The notes under the pieces: model-generated
Databases searched by the model: none
The model's input: the letters and a program-made list of their open reading frames with translations, nothing else
Told to the model about the DNA's origin: nothing
Shown: one piece after another, positions 9,568 through 17,930 of the stretch
How positions within the stretch are numbered: position 1 is the first letter of the stretch
Layout: every line of letters begins with the position of its first letter
Made by a program: the position numbers and the translations under genes
NCBI GenBank assembly: GCA_024234635.1
Contig: JACKNX010000001.1
Coordinates: 434,001 to 498,000, forward strand
Direction: 5' to 3'
DNA length: 64,000 nucleotides
Source of the DNA: Pseudomonadales bacterium
GTDB taxonomy: Bacteria > Pseudomonadota > Gammaproteobacteria > Pseudomonadales > Azotimanducaceae

Positions 9568-10496
9568 CCACACACATATTCGCGGGCAACCCGCTGGACC
9601 GCTGCGAAGCCGAACGCCGCGACGAAGCCTGGCTTGCCAACACCTTCGGCAAGGCTGAAACGCGTGTACTCCTGTTTCACCGGCTGGAAGTTCTCACACG
9701 CATGGCGGACGACGGTCTGGTGCTGGACTGGTTGCACGGCGACCAGGCGCTCGCGCTCACGGGCGATGCCGCCCCGGTGCTGCTGGGGAAGCGCGACGGC
9801 ATCATCCACTATGCGCTGGACGTCTCCCACCGGGACGATCCGCTGGCGGATGCGGGCGTCAGCGACTCAAGCCAGTTCATGGACTGCCGCGCCGCGGCCA
9901 TGCAACTCGACCTGCCCGACAGCGGCATCGTGGCGCAGGCCCGCGCGCAGACCGACTGGCATCGCCGCCATCGCTACTGCAGCGTGTGCGGCCAGCCCAG
10001 CACACCGCGCAAAGGCGGTCACGTTCGGGTATGCGACACGTGCGCGGCGGAACACTTCCCCCGCACGGATCCGGTCGCCATCATGCTGGTTGTGCGCGGC
10101 GATCGTTGCCTGCTGGGGCAACCCAAAGGTCCCCTGGTACGCATGGGAGTCTATTCCGCGCTGGCCGGTTTCATCGACCAGGGCGAGGCCATTGAAGAGG
10201 CTGTGCGTCGCGAGGTGATGGAAGAAGCTGGTCTGCCAGTCGGCATCGTGCGCTATCATTCCTCGCAACCCTGGCCGTTCCCGTCGTCCCTGATGATCGG
10301 CTGCCATGCGGTGGCCCTGTCTGATGACATCCACATGGACACCGAGGAAATGCACGACGTACGCTGGTTCACACGCGACGAGATCCTGCAGGCGCGTGAC
10401 AACCGGCATCCCTCGCTCAAACTGCCAGGGCCCATCGCCATCGCACATCACCTGATCAATGCCTGGGTGGACGGCGAGGTGGACATCGACAGCTGA
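9564..10496 (+). CDS. nudC: NAD(+) diphosphatase / RNA NAD decapping enzyme NudC
   Basis: A 310-residue Nudix hydrolase that splits NAD(H) into NMN(H) and AMP and, in E. coli, removes NAD caps from RNA 5' ends. Four cysteines in two CxxC pairs (Cys139/142 and Cys157/160) form the expected zinc site. The Nudix box runs from Gly202 to about Leu224, with the REVMEE core, and SQPWPFP (234-240) is the NudC-specific motif that separates this group from other Nudix enzymes. The ATG overlaps the xthA stop codon. The N-terminal domain (1-125) is divergent, as is usual in the family. Confidence 0.95.
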   Translation: MTTHIFAGNPLDRCEAERRDEAWLANTFGKAETRVLLFHRLEVLTRMADDGLVLDWLHGDQALALTGDAAPVLLGKRDGIIHYALDVSHRDDPLADAGVSDSSQFMDCRAAAMQLDLPDSGIVAQARAQTDWHRRHRYCSVCGQPSTPRKGGHVRVCDTCAAEHFPRTDPVAIMLVVRGDRCLLGQPKGPLVRMGVYSALAGFIDQGEAIEEAVRREVMEEAGLPVGIVRYHSSQPWPFPSSLMIGCHAVALSDDIHMDTEEMHDVRWFTRDEILQARDNRHPSLKLPGPIAIAHHLINAWVDGEVDIDS

Positions 10497-10512
10497 TTCC
10501 GGGAGGTTGCTC

Positions 10513-11160
10513 ATGCGCAGCGAACACGCTGACCGTTTCAACCACGATGACGACGCCGCCGGATACGACGCGGACGTGCGCGATGAAACGCACCCCATTC
10601 GTACCGGCTACAATGCGCTGCTGACGTGGGTAGCCGCCCAGGTCAGTGACTGCGCCGGTACCGTGGTCGATCTCGGTTGCGGCACCGGCAATCTCTCGAT
10701 TCGTCTTGCCGCCCATCTCGACCTGATCGGCGTCGACATTTCCGCCAACATGCTCGCGATCGCGCGCGACAAGCTCGCGAACAGGAACGCGACCTTTGTG
10801 CAGGCGGATCTGCTCGGTGCGTTTGAACGGATACCGCGCGTGGATGCCATTGTGAGCACCTATGCCGTGCATCATCTGACGGCGGATGAAAAGTCCACGC
10901 TGTTCCGGCTGTGCGCGGCAACGCTCGCACCGGGCGGGCGGGTCGTGTTCGGCGACCTGATGTTCGGCAGCCGGCCGGCGGCGACCGACTACCTGCAGTG
11001 GCTGGAGACAGACGGCCAGCAGGCGCTGGCGGACGATATCCGTGACGAGTTCTTCTGGTATGTGGACGAGTGTGAGCTGGCACTGCGCGATGCCGGTTTT
11101 ACCGTGCGCAGCCAGCGCTTCTCTGACCTGTCGTGGGGAATATCCGGCCGCCTCGTGTAG
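10513..11160 (+). CDS. Class I SAM-dependent methyltransferase
   Basis: A 215-residue Rossmann-fold methyltransferase. Motif I is VVDLGCGTGNLS, motif II GVDISANML, motif III QADLLGAF and motif IV AIVSTYAVHHL; the acidic residue after motif I that binds the ribose of SAM is present (Asp of GVD). The substrate is unknown; similar small proteins are often annotated only as methyltransferase domain proteins. The start was set at the ATG at 10513 because GGGAGG lies 7 nt upstream and it follows the nudC stop by 16 nt; the longer frame would begin inside nudC. It is probably the last gene of the selO-xthA-nudC unit and is convergent with glgA (33 bp between stops). Confidence 0.85.
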   Translation: MRSEHADRFNHDDDAAGYDADVRDETHPIRTGYNALLTWVAAQVSDCAGTVVDLGCGTGNLSIRLAAHLDLIGVDISANMLAIARDKLANRNATFVQADLLGAFERIPRVDAIVSTYAVHHLTADEKSTLFRLCAATLAPGGRVVFGDLMFGSRPAATDYLQWLETDGQQALADDIRDEFFWYVDECELALRDAGFTVRSQRFSDLSWGISGRLV

Positions 11161-11193
11161 CAGTCCAAAGCCGGGGAGCGTCACCCGAGGTGG

Positions 11194-12717
11194 TCAGCCG
11201 TATAGCAACCGCTCGTAATCCGCCGCCGCCTTCGACCAGGTGAAACGCGATTCCGCGGCGCGCTCGCTGAGCGTGCGCCAGGCATTGTCATCGCCATTCC
11301 ACAGCGCCACCGCATCCGCGAGCCGCATCAAGAAGGCTCTGGCGGCCTGGCTGGCGCTGTCTCCGCGGAAACTGAAACCATTGTCCTCATCGTGCACCGT
11401 ATCGGCCAGACCGCCGACAGCATGCACCAGGCAGGGCTGTCCGCCACGCATCGCCAGCATCTGGCTGATGCCGCACGGTTCGAATACGCTGGGCATGAGA
11501 AAGAGATCACCGCCGTTGTAGAGGTCGCTCGCCAGCACTTCGGAAAATCCACGCAGGTAGATGAGGTTGGCATGCCGCCCGGCCGCCTCGGTAAAAAAAG
11601 CCTCACAGGCGGGATCGCCTGACCCAAGCACCACCAGCACCGCTTTCTTGCGCAGCGCATGCAGCAGGCTGTCGAGCATGCTGCCTCCCTCCGGCGAGCG
11701 CAGTCGCAGCAAACCGACCTTCTGGTCGACAAGGCGCCCCACGCTGGTGAGCAGCATGCGTTCGCGTCGCCGCGCCCGCAGACGGTCCAGGTTGCGACTG
11801 GCGAAGAAGTGCGCGCTGCTGAGGCTGCCTTCGTCCGTGATCCAGCCCGCGAGCGTGTCCTCGATGCGTTGCCAGATAGCCGTGCGGGTCGGTCGTTCCG
11901 GCGGCGTCTCGGGGTATTCGCAGCCATTGAGAATGCCGTGCAGGCGGCCGGCATCGGCAGCGGCCCGCAGATCTGCGTCCAATCCCTCTCCGCCATGCAG
12001 GAAAGGGCCGTTCGGGCGGACGACTTCCTGCGCATAGCCAGGTGATACGACATGCACCCGGTCGGCACACGTGATGCCGAGACGCATCGGGTTGTAACAA
12101 TCCGGATAACGCGGATCGATCGCCCCGGCCGGACACGCCATGCCGCCAAACCAGTCCGCAAACGACGAGGGATGGCCGGCGAGCGGACGTTGCCCCTGGA
12201 CCGCAAGATTATGGATGGTGAAGACGGTGCGCGGCGTACCGGACGACGTCAGGGCTTCCGGAAAGAGCAGCACGCCGGCGGCATGCCAGTCGTGCAGGTG
12301 CAGCACATCCAGTTCGCCCCACGCGGCCTGGGCCAGCGCTGCCGCGGCGCCGCAACAAAACAACGCATACAGATTGGCGTCCGTGGCAAAGGGTGCGCCG
12401 GCGCCGTCGTGGTGATAGATCTTACCCGCGGGATCGGCAAACACCGCATGATCCAGCACCCAGACGTGCACACCTTCCATGGCCGGCAGTCGATACAGTC
12501 TCAGCCGCTGTTCCACACCGGCGAAAGCCACCGCCACGGTTGTCGCCAGCTCGCTGCCGGGCAGATCCTGATACACGCCATAGGATGGCAGCAGCACATG
12601 CACCTCATGCCCCCGCGCCGCCAGTACGGGCGGCACCTGCGCCAGCACATCGCCCATGCCCCCCACCTTGCCACCCGGCAAGGCGCCGTTTTCCGCCGCG
12701 ACCATCAGTATCCGCAT
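11194..12717 (-). CDS. glgA: Glycogen synthase (ADP-glucose)
   Basis: A GT5-family glucosyltransferase of 507 residues that elongates alpha-1,4-glucan chains from ADP-glucose. The substrate-binding motif KVGGMGDV is at 17-24 (KTGGLADV in E. coli), HLHDWHAA and FTIHNLAVQG follow in the N-terminal domain, and the C-terminal domain has TSVGRLVDQKVG and the nucleotide-sugar site PSVFEPCGISQML with its conserved Glu. Length is close to the 477 of E. coli GlgA, with a somewhat longer middle region. It is the last gene of the glycogen operon, starting 6 nt after the glgC stop. No clear T-tailed hairpin was seen between it and the convergent methyltransferase gene. Confidence 0.95.
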   Translation of the reverse strand: MRILMVAAENGALPGGKVGGMGDVLAQVPPVLAARGHEVHVLLPSYGVYQDLPGSELATTVAVAFAGVEQRLRLYRLPAMEGVHVWVLDHAVFADPAGKIYHHDGAGAPFATDANLYALFCCGAAAALAQAAWGELDVLHLHDWHAAGVLLFPEALTSSGTPRTVFTIHNLAVQGQRPLAGHPSSFADWFGGMACPAGAIDPRYPDCYNPMRLGITCADRVHVVSPGYAQEVVRPNGPFLHGGEGLDADLRAAADAGRLHGILNGCEYPETPPERPTRTAIWQRIEDTLAGWITDEGSLSSAHFFASRNLDRLRARRRERMLLTSVGRLVDQKVGLLRLRSPEGGSMLDSLLHALRKKAVLVVLGSGDPACEAFFTEAAGRHANLIYLRGFSEVLASDLYNGGDLFLMPSVFEPCGISQMLAMRGGQPCLVHAVGGLADTVHDEDNGFSFRGDSASQAARAFLMRLADAVALWNGDDNAWRTLSERAAESRFTWSKAAADYERLLYG

Positions 12718-12723
12718 GAGTTG

Positions 12724-14019
12724 TCAGCGCGTCGTATGCAGGGGCTGCCCCATCATGGTGGGTGTAACCAGCACCACACCTTTATCCGAAACGCGGAATC
12801 CGCGCCGCCGGTCTTCATCGTGGTCGATACCCACGCGGGTGTCCGGTGGCAGGAAGACACCGCGGTCGATGATGCATTTCTTCAGCTGGCAGCCCCGGCC
12901 GATATCGCACTCTGGCAGGATCACCGCCTGCTCGACGGTGGCGTAGGAATGTATGCGCACGTTGTTGAAGATCAGCGAGTGCTTTACCTTGGCGCCCGAA
13001 ATGATACAGCCCCCGGAAACCATGGAATCCACCGCGTAGCCGCGTCGGTCATCGTCGTCGAAGACGAACTTGGCCGGGGGCAACTGGTTCTGCGCGGTGC
13101 GGATGGGCCAGTCGACGTCGTAGATGTTCAGTTCCGGCACGGGATCAACCAGTTCCATGTTTGCCGCCCAGTAGCCGTCCAGCGTGCCGACATCGCGCCA
13201 GTAGTACTGGATCCCCAGTTGCTCATCCCGGAACGAGTAGGCAAAACAGCGATACCGCGGCACCACGTGCGGAATGATGTTGAAGCCGAAGTCGTGCTTG
13301 GAGCCGGAATCGTCGGCATCGCGAATGAGCTGTTCGAACAGGAAGCGTGTGTTGAACACGTAGATACCCATCGAAGCCAGGCATTTTCCGGGTTCACCGG
13401 GAATTTCAGCCGGTTGCGCCGGTTTCTCCGCAAAAGACAGGATGCGGTCGTGTTCGTCCACCTGCATGACGCCCAGCGCACCCGCTGCCTCCTCGGTGGG
13501 CACAGGAATGCAGCCCACGGTCATGTCCGCTTCGTTGCGAACGTGCTCGGCGATCATGGTGCCATAGTCCATCTTGTACACGTGGTCGCCCGCGAGGATG
13601 ACCACGTAGTCCGGCGCCACGGACCGGATGATGTCCAGGTTCTGGAACACCGCGTCCGCCGTGCCCTTGTACCAGTCGTCGGAGGTACGCTGCTGCGCCG
13701 GCAATACTTCGATGAACTCGTTGGTCTCCTTGCGGAAGTGCGTCCAGCCGGAAATGAGGTGGCGGATCAGCGAATGTGACTTGTACTGTGTCAGCACGCC
13801 CACCCGGCGGATGCCGGAGTTGGCGCAGTTGGACAAGGTGAAGTCGATGATGCGGAACTTGCCGCCGAATGGCAGTGCCGGTTTGGCGCGCCATTCCGTC
13901 AGTTCGTGCAGGCGCGTGCCCCGGCCACCCGCCAGGATCAGCGCCATGGTGTTGCGGGTCAGTCGTGAAACGAATCGCGGTCCGTCCTGGGGTGACGGCC
14001 CGGGAGAGTGTTTGTCCAT
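12724..14019 (-). CDS. glgC: Glucose-1-phosphate adenylyltransferase (ADP-glucose pyrophosphorylase)
   Basis: Makes ADP-glucose from glucose 1-phosphate and ATP, the committed step of glycogen synthesis. The nucleotidyltransferase loop GGRGTRL is at 31-37, followed by AKPALPFGGKFRIIDF, the activator/substrate region of bacterial GlgC; the catalytic Asp lies in VILAGDHVYKMDY and the glucose-phosphate site in FAEKPA. The C-terminal left-handed beta-helix is present (GCIISGAKVKHSLIFNNVRI and following). At 431 residues it matches the E. coli enzyme. It sits 6 nt after malQ and 6 nt before glgA, so supply and use of ADP-glucose are co-expressed with the branching and breakdown enzymes. Confidence 0.96.
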   Translation of the reverse strand: MDKHSPGPSPQDGPRFVSRLTRNTMALILAGGRGTRLHELTEWRAKPALPFGGKFRIIDFTLSNCANSGIRRVGVLTQYKSHSLIRHLISGWTHFRKETNEFIEVLPAQQRTSDDWYKGTADAVFQNLDIIRSVAPDYVVILAGDHVYKMDYGTMIAEHVRNEADMTVGCIPVPTEEAAGALGVMQVDEHDRILSFAEKPAQPAEIPGEPGKCLASMGIYVFNTRFLFEQLIRDADDSGSKHDFGFNIIPHVVPRYRCFAYSFRDEQLGIQYYWRDVGTLDGYWAANMELVDPVPELNIYDVDWPIRTAQNQLPPAKFVFDDDDRRGYAVDSMVSGGCIISGAKVKHSLIFNNVRIHSYATVEQAVILPECDIGRGCQLKKCIIDRGVFLPPDTRVGIDHDEDRRRGFRVSDKGVVLVTPTMMGQPLHTTR

Positions 14020-14025
14020 TTCGCC

Positions 14026-15513
14026 TTATCTCTCGAAATATCGGGTTAGTTGCGCAAGCGTAGCTGCTTTGTTGGCGTTCAGCGCACCGGATGATGCGCG
14101 CCATGTCCAGTTGCCGCCGACGACTCCGGGGGTATTCATGCGGGCCTCGCCTCCGAGGCCCAGCACATCCTGCATCGGCAGCATGGCCAGTTTCGCCGGG
14201 GAAGCCATCGCCAGGCTGATCAGTCTCTGCGCGGGATCTGCCGGAGCGCATCCCGTCGCCAGGGCGTCATAGGTGGTGTCGACGCGCATTCGCGTAGCCG
14301 CGTCCGCCTGTTCATACCAGCCCACCGAGGTATCGTTGTCATGCGTGCCCGTATAACAAACGACATTTTCACCAATATTACCGGGTGCGTGCGGGTTGTC
14401 GCCCTGGCCATCAAAGCCGAACTGCAGAACCCGCATGCCGGGCAGACCCAGCCTGTCCCGAAGCTGATGCACGCCCTCCGTGAGCATGCCCAGGTCTTCC
14501 GCGATCAGCGGCAACGCACCGAGGTGATGCTGCACGCGGTCGAAGAAGTCGATGCCCGGCCCCTCGCGCCAGCTCCCGTCCACCGCTGTCGGGCAGTCGG
14601 CCTGGATTTCCCAGTAGCTGTCGAACGCCCGGAAATGATCGATGCGCACCAGATCGAACTGCGTCACCGAGTGCGCCAGGCGTGATCGCCACCAGGCGAA
14701 GTCATCCGCCCGGTGCACGTCCCAGCGATACAACGGATTGCCCCACCGCTGGCCCGTGGCACTGAAATAGTCCGGCGGCACACCCGCCACGGTATTCAGA
14801 TTGCCGTTGGAATCCAGATCAAACAGATGGGGCGCACACCACACGTCAGCGCTGTCGTGCGCGACGTAGATGGGAATGTCGCCAATGATGCTCACCCCTG
14901 CCGCACGGGCGTACTGACGTACTGCCTGCCACTGTTCGTGGAACCAGAACTGTTCAACGGCATAGCGCTGCAGCGCCGACGCATGCTCGCGACGGAACGC
15001 CTCCAGCGCGGCCGGATCGCGCGTCGCGAAGGGCGCCGGCCACAGGTGCCAGGGTCGTTCTTCGAAATGCTGCTTCAGCGCGCAGAACAGGCTGAAGTCC
15101 GACAGCCAGGGTGACGCGGCAACAAACGCATCCAGTCGCTGTCGCTCGTGATCGGTGGCATGCACCGCAAACGACCGCGCCGCGTCCGCCAACCGCGCCA
15201 GGCGATGCTGCCGCTGCCAGGCGAAGTCCACATGATCATCGGCGCCGGCAAACACCGGCGTGCCGGCGCCCACCGCGTCCAGATCGACAAGCATCGGGTT
15301 GCCGGCAAACATGGACAGCGCCTGATACGGCGACTCCCCGTAACCCGTGGGTCCAAGCGGCAGCACCTGCCACCAGCGCTGGCCCGCGGCAGCAAGCCAG
15401 TCGAGCAGGCGACGCGTACCGTCGCCCAGATCACCCACCCCACCACGGCCGGGCAGACTGCTGATATGCATGAGCACACCACTCTCCCGCTGATTCGGCA
15501 ACGGTCCGGTCAT
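14026..15513 (-). CDS. malQ: 4-alpha-glucanotransferase (amylomaltase)
   Basis: A GH77 enzyme of 495 residues that transfers maltodextrin segments between chains in the cytoplasm. Characteristic elements are VLMHISSLPG near the N-terminus, LPLGPTGYGESPYQ, the nucleophile region VRIDHFRAFDSYWE, the general acid/base region LIAEDLGMLT and the third carboxylate in THDNDTSVGW. The ATG overlaps the glgP stop (ATGA), indicating translational coupling. Its place inside a glycogen operon suggests it recycles the short maltodextrins left by GlgP and GlgX into longer chains (inference). This is the short GH77 form, without the extra N-terminal domain of the E. coli enzyme. Confidence 0.94.
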   Translation of the reverse strand: MTGPLPNQRESGVLMHISSLPGRGGVGDLGDGTRRLLDWLAAAGQRWWQVLPLGPTGYGESPYQALSMFAGNPMLVDLDAVGAGTPVFAGADDHVDFAWQRQHRLARLADAARSFAVHATDHERQRLDAFVAASPWLSDFSLFCALKQHFEERPWHLWPAPFATRDPAALEAFRREHASALQRYAVEQFWFHEQWQAVRQYARAAGVSIIGDIPIYVAHDSADVWCAPHLFDLDSNGNLNTVAGVPPDYFSATGQRWGNPLYRWDVHRADDFAWWRSRLAHSVTQFDLVRIDHFRAFDSYWEIQADCPTAVDGSWREGPGIDFFDRVQHHLGALPLIAEDLGMLTEGVHQLRDRLGLPGMRVLQFGFDGQGDNPHAPGNIGENVVCYTGTHDNDTSVGWYEQADAATRMRVDTTYDALATGCAPADPAQRLISLAMASPAKLAMLPMQDVLGLGGEARMNTPGVVGGNWTWRASSGALNANKAATLAQLTRYFER

Positions 15514-17930
15514 GCGCGTACGCGCCAGATGTCGCGATCGTATTCGGCAATGGTGCGGTCAGAGGAGAAGAAGCAGGATCGGGCCGTGTTGAGAATGCTC
15601 ATGCGCAGCCAACGCGGCTGGTCGGCAAACGCCGCCTCCACCCGACGCTGCGCATCGATGAAAGCGCGGAAGTCCGCGGCCAGCATCCAGGGATCAGACG
15701 GACTGCGGACGGCACCGATGATGTCATCGAAAATGCCCGGCTCGAACAGGTTGAAATGGCCATTCTCCAGCAGGTTCATCACTGCGGACAGATCCGGATC
15801 CGCGGCGATGATGGCGTCGGGGTGATAGCCTTGTCGACGCGCAATCACCTCTTCGGCATTGAGCCCGAAGAGGAAAAACGCCTCCTCGCCCACCCGTTCG
15901 AGAATTTCGATATTGGCGCCATCCGCGGTGCCAATCGTCACTGCACCATTCATCATCAGTTTCATGTTGCCCGTGCCGGACGCTTCCTTGCCGGCCGTGG
16001 AGATCTGTTCGGACAGATCCGCCGCCGGGCAGATCGCTTCCATCGCGGTCACCGAGTAATTGGGCAGAAACGCCATGCGCAGGTACGGGCTCACCACCGG
16101 ATCGTTGTTGACGGCGCGCGCAACGTTGTTGATGAGCTTGATGATCTTCTTGGCTATCGCGTAGCCCGGCGCCGCCTTGCCACCAATGAGTACAAAGCGG
16201 CCGGGGCCCGCGGGAATGTCGCCGGCGTGAATGCGATTCACCAGGTGGATCACATGCAATACGTTCAGCAACTGTCGTTTGTACTCATGGATGCGCTTGA
16301 CCTGCACATCCACCATCATCGCCGGATCGAAGGTCACACCGGTCTTGCGCAGCACGTACGCCGCCAATCGGCGTTTGTTGTCCTGTCGAACCTGCGCCCA
16401 GCGGGCCTGCACGCCGGGATCGTCGGCATACGCCGCCAGTTGCTCGATGTGGCAAAGCTCACTGCGCCACGTCGTGCCGATGGTGTCACTGATAAGTTCC
16501 GCTATTCCGGGGTTGCAGTAGGCCAGCCAGCGGCGCGGAGAAACGCCGTTGGTCTTGTTGTTGAACTTCGCCGGCGTCAGCGCATGAAAATCGCTGAACA
16601 GATGCGCCTTGAGCAGATCGCTGTGCAGCGCCGCCACGCCATTGACCGAAAAGCTGCCGACGACCGCCAGATGGGCCATGCGCACCTGGGGATGCCAGCC
16701 ATCCGAGATGATCGACATGCGCGACTGGCGTTCGTGGTCCCCCGGCCAGCGCGCGGCCACTCGGGTGAGGAAGCGCGCATTGATCTCGCGAATGATATCC
16801 AGCACCCGTGGCAGCATGCGCTCGAACAACGCCACCGACCACACCTCCAGCGCTTCCGGCAGCAGCGTGTGGTTGGTGTAGGCCATCGTGCGCGTGGTGA
16901 TATCCCAGGCGGTATCCCAGTCAAGGCGATGCTCGTCGACCAGCAACCGCATCAGCTCCGCCACGGAGATGGCGGGGTGCGTGTCGTTGAGCTGGAAGCA
17001 GTGTCTGTCGGCAAAGTCGCTGAAATCCTCGCCATGCAGTTCCACCCACTGGGCCAGGATGTCCTGCAGGCTGGCGGAGGCCAGGAAGTACTGCTGCTGC
17101 AACCGCAGCGTCTTGCCATTCTCGCTGGCATCGTTCGGATACAGCACCATGGTGATGTTGTCCGCGGCGTTCTTCTGCGCTACCGACTCCGCGTAGCTGC
17201 CGGCGTTGAATTCACCGAGGTCAAACCGATCCGTCGCTTCGCTCGACCACAGGCGCAGGGTGTTCACGACGCCGTTGCCGTCGCCGGGAATGGGCAGATC
17301 GTACGGCACCGCGATCACATCACTGGTATCCACCCAGCGGTAGCGCAGTGCACCCGAATCGTCGTGATAGGCCTCCGAACGGCCAAAGAAGTGGACGCAG
17401 CGGCTGATCTCGAAGCGTTCGATTTCCCACGGGTAGCCGCGCAGCAGCCAGTGATCCGGCTGCTCGAGCTGATAACCGTTGTCGATCACCTGGTGGAACA
17501 TGCCGTAGTCATACCGCAGGCCATAACCCGTAACCGGCAGATCCATGCTTGCGCAGCTGTCGAGAAAACAGGCAGCAAGGCGACCTAGACCACCGTTGCC
17601 GAGTCCGGCATCCACTTCCCGCGCCTCGATCTCTTCGAGGTCGGCGCCAAGCTCGCAGAGCGCCTGGGCGGCGGGACCTTCCATGTGCAGATTGCGCAGC
17701 GTGTTGTTGAGCGCCCGCCCCAGGAGGAACTCCATGGACAGGTAGAACACACGCTTGTCGTCACTGTCACGGCGGCGCTCCTTCGTCCTGCGCCAGTCGT
17801 TGAACACGCGATCGCGCACCGCCATGGCGGTCGCCAGATACATGTACCAGTCGGAATGCTCGCTGCCGCTGCGTCCGAGCGTGGTCTGAAAGTGCCGTTC
17901 GATACGGCGCCTGAGCTTAGCCGGTTTCAT
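15510..17930 (-). CDS. glgP: Glycogen/alpha-glucan phosphorylase
   Basis: A GT35 enzyme of 806 residues that releases glucose 1-phosphate from chain ends by phosphorolysis. The pyridoxal-phosphate lysine is Lys657 in SGTGNMKLMMNGAVTIGT, and LGNGGLGRLAACFLDSCA, NDTHPAISVAELMRLL and VQVKRIHEYKRQLLN are hallmark segments. Length is close to the E. coli enzyme (815). The start ATG lies inside the end of glgX (14-nt overlap), and the stop overlaps the malQ start. Together with GlgX it forms the breakdown arm of the operon. Confidence 0.96.
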   Translation of the reverse strand: MKPAKLRRRIERHFQTTLGRSGSEHSDWYMYLATAMAVRDRVFNDWRRTKERRRDSDDKRVFYLSMEFLLGRALNNTLRNLHMEGPAAQALCELGADLEEIEAREVDAGLGNGGLGRLAACFLDSCASMDLPVTGYGLRYDYGMFHQVIDNGYQLEQPDHWLLRGYPWEIERFEISRCVHFFGRSEAYHDDSGALRYRWVDTSDVIAVPYDLPIPGDGNGVVNTLRLWSSEATDRFDLGEFNAGSYAESVAQKNAADNITMVLYPNDASENGKTLRLQQQYFLASASLQDILAQWVELHGEDFSDFADRHCFQLNDTHPAISVAELMRLLVDEHRLDWDTAWDITTRTMAYTNHTLLPEALEVWSVALFERMLPRVLDIIREINARFLTRVAARWPGDHERQSRMSIISDGWHPQVRMAHLAVVGSFSVNGVAALHSDLLKAHLFSDFHALTPAKFNNKTNGVSPRRWLAYCNPGIAELISDTIGTTWRSELCHIEQLAAYADDPGVQARWAQVRQDNKRRLAAYVLRKTGVTFDPAMMVDVQVKRIHEYKRQLLNVLHVIHLVNRIHAGDIPAGPGRFVLIGGKAAPGYAIAKKIIKLINNVARAVNNDPVVSPYLRMAFLPNYSVTAMEAICPAADLSEQISTAGKEASGTGNMKLMMNGAVTIGTADGANIEILERVGEEAFFLFGLNAEEVIARRQGYHPDAIIAADPDLSAVMNLLENGHFNLFEPGIFDDIIGAVRSPSDPWMLAADFRAFIDAQRRVEAAFADQPRWLRMSILNTARSCFFSSDRTIAEYDRDIWRVRA

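Noticed and set aside
12052..13779. 575-codon plus-strand frame opposite glgA and glgC
   Set aside because: Spans two real genes on the other strand and has no family features.
15756..17588. 610-codon plus-strand frame opposite glgP
   Set aside because: Shadow of glgP; no recognisable domain and no ribosome-binding site.
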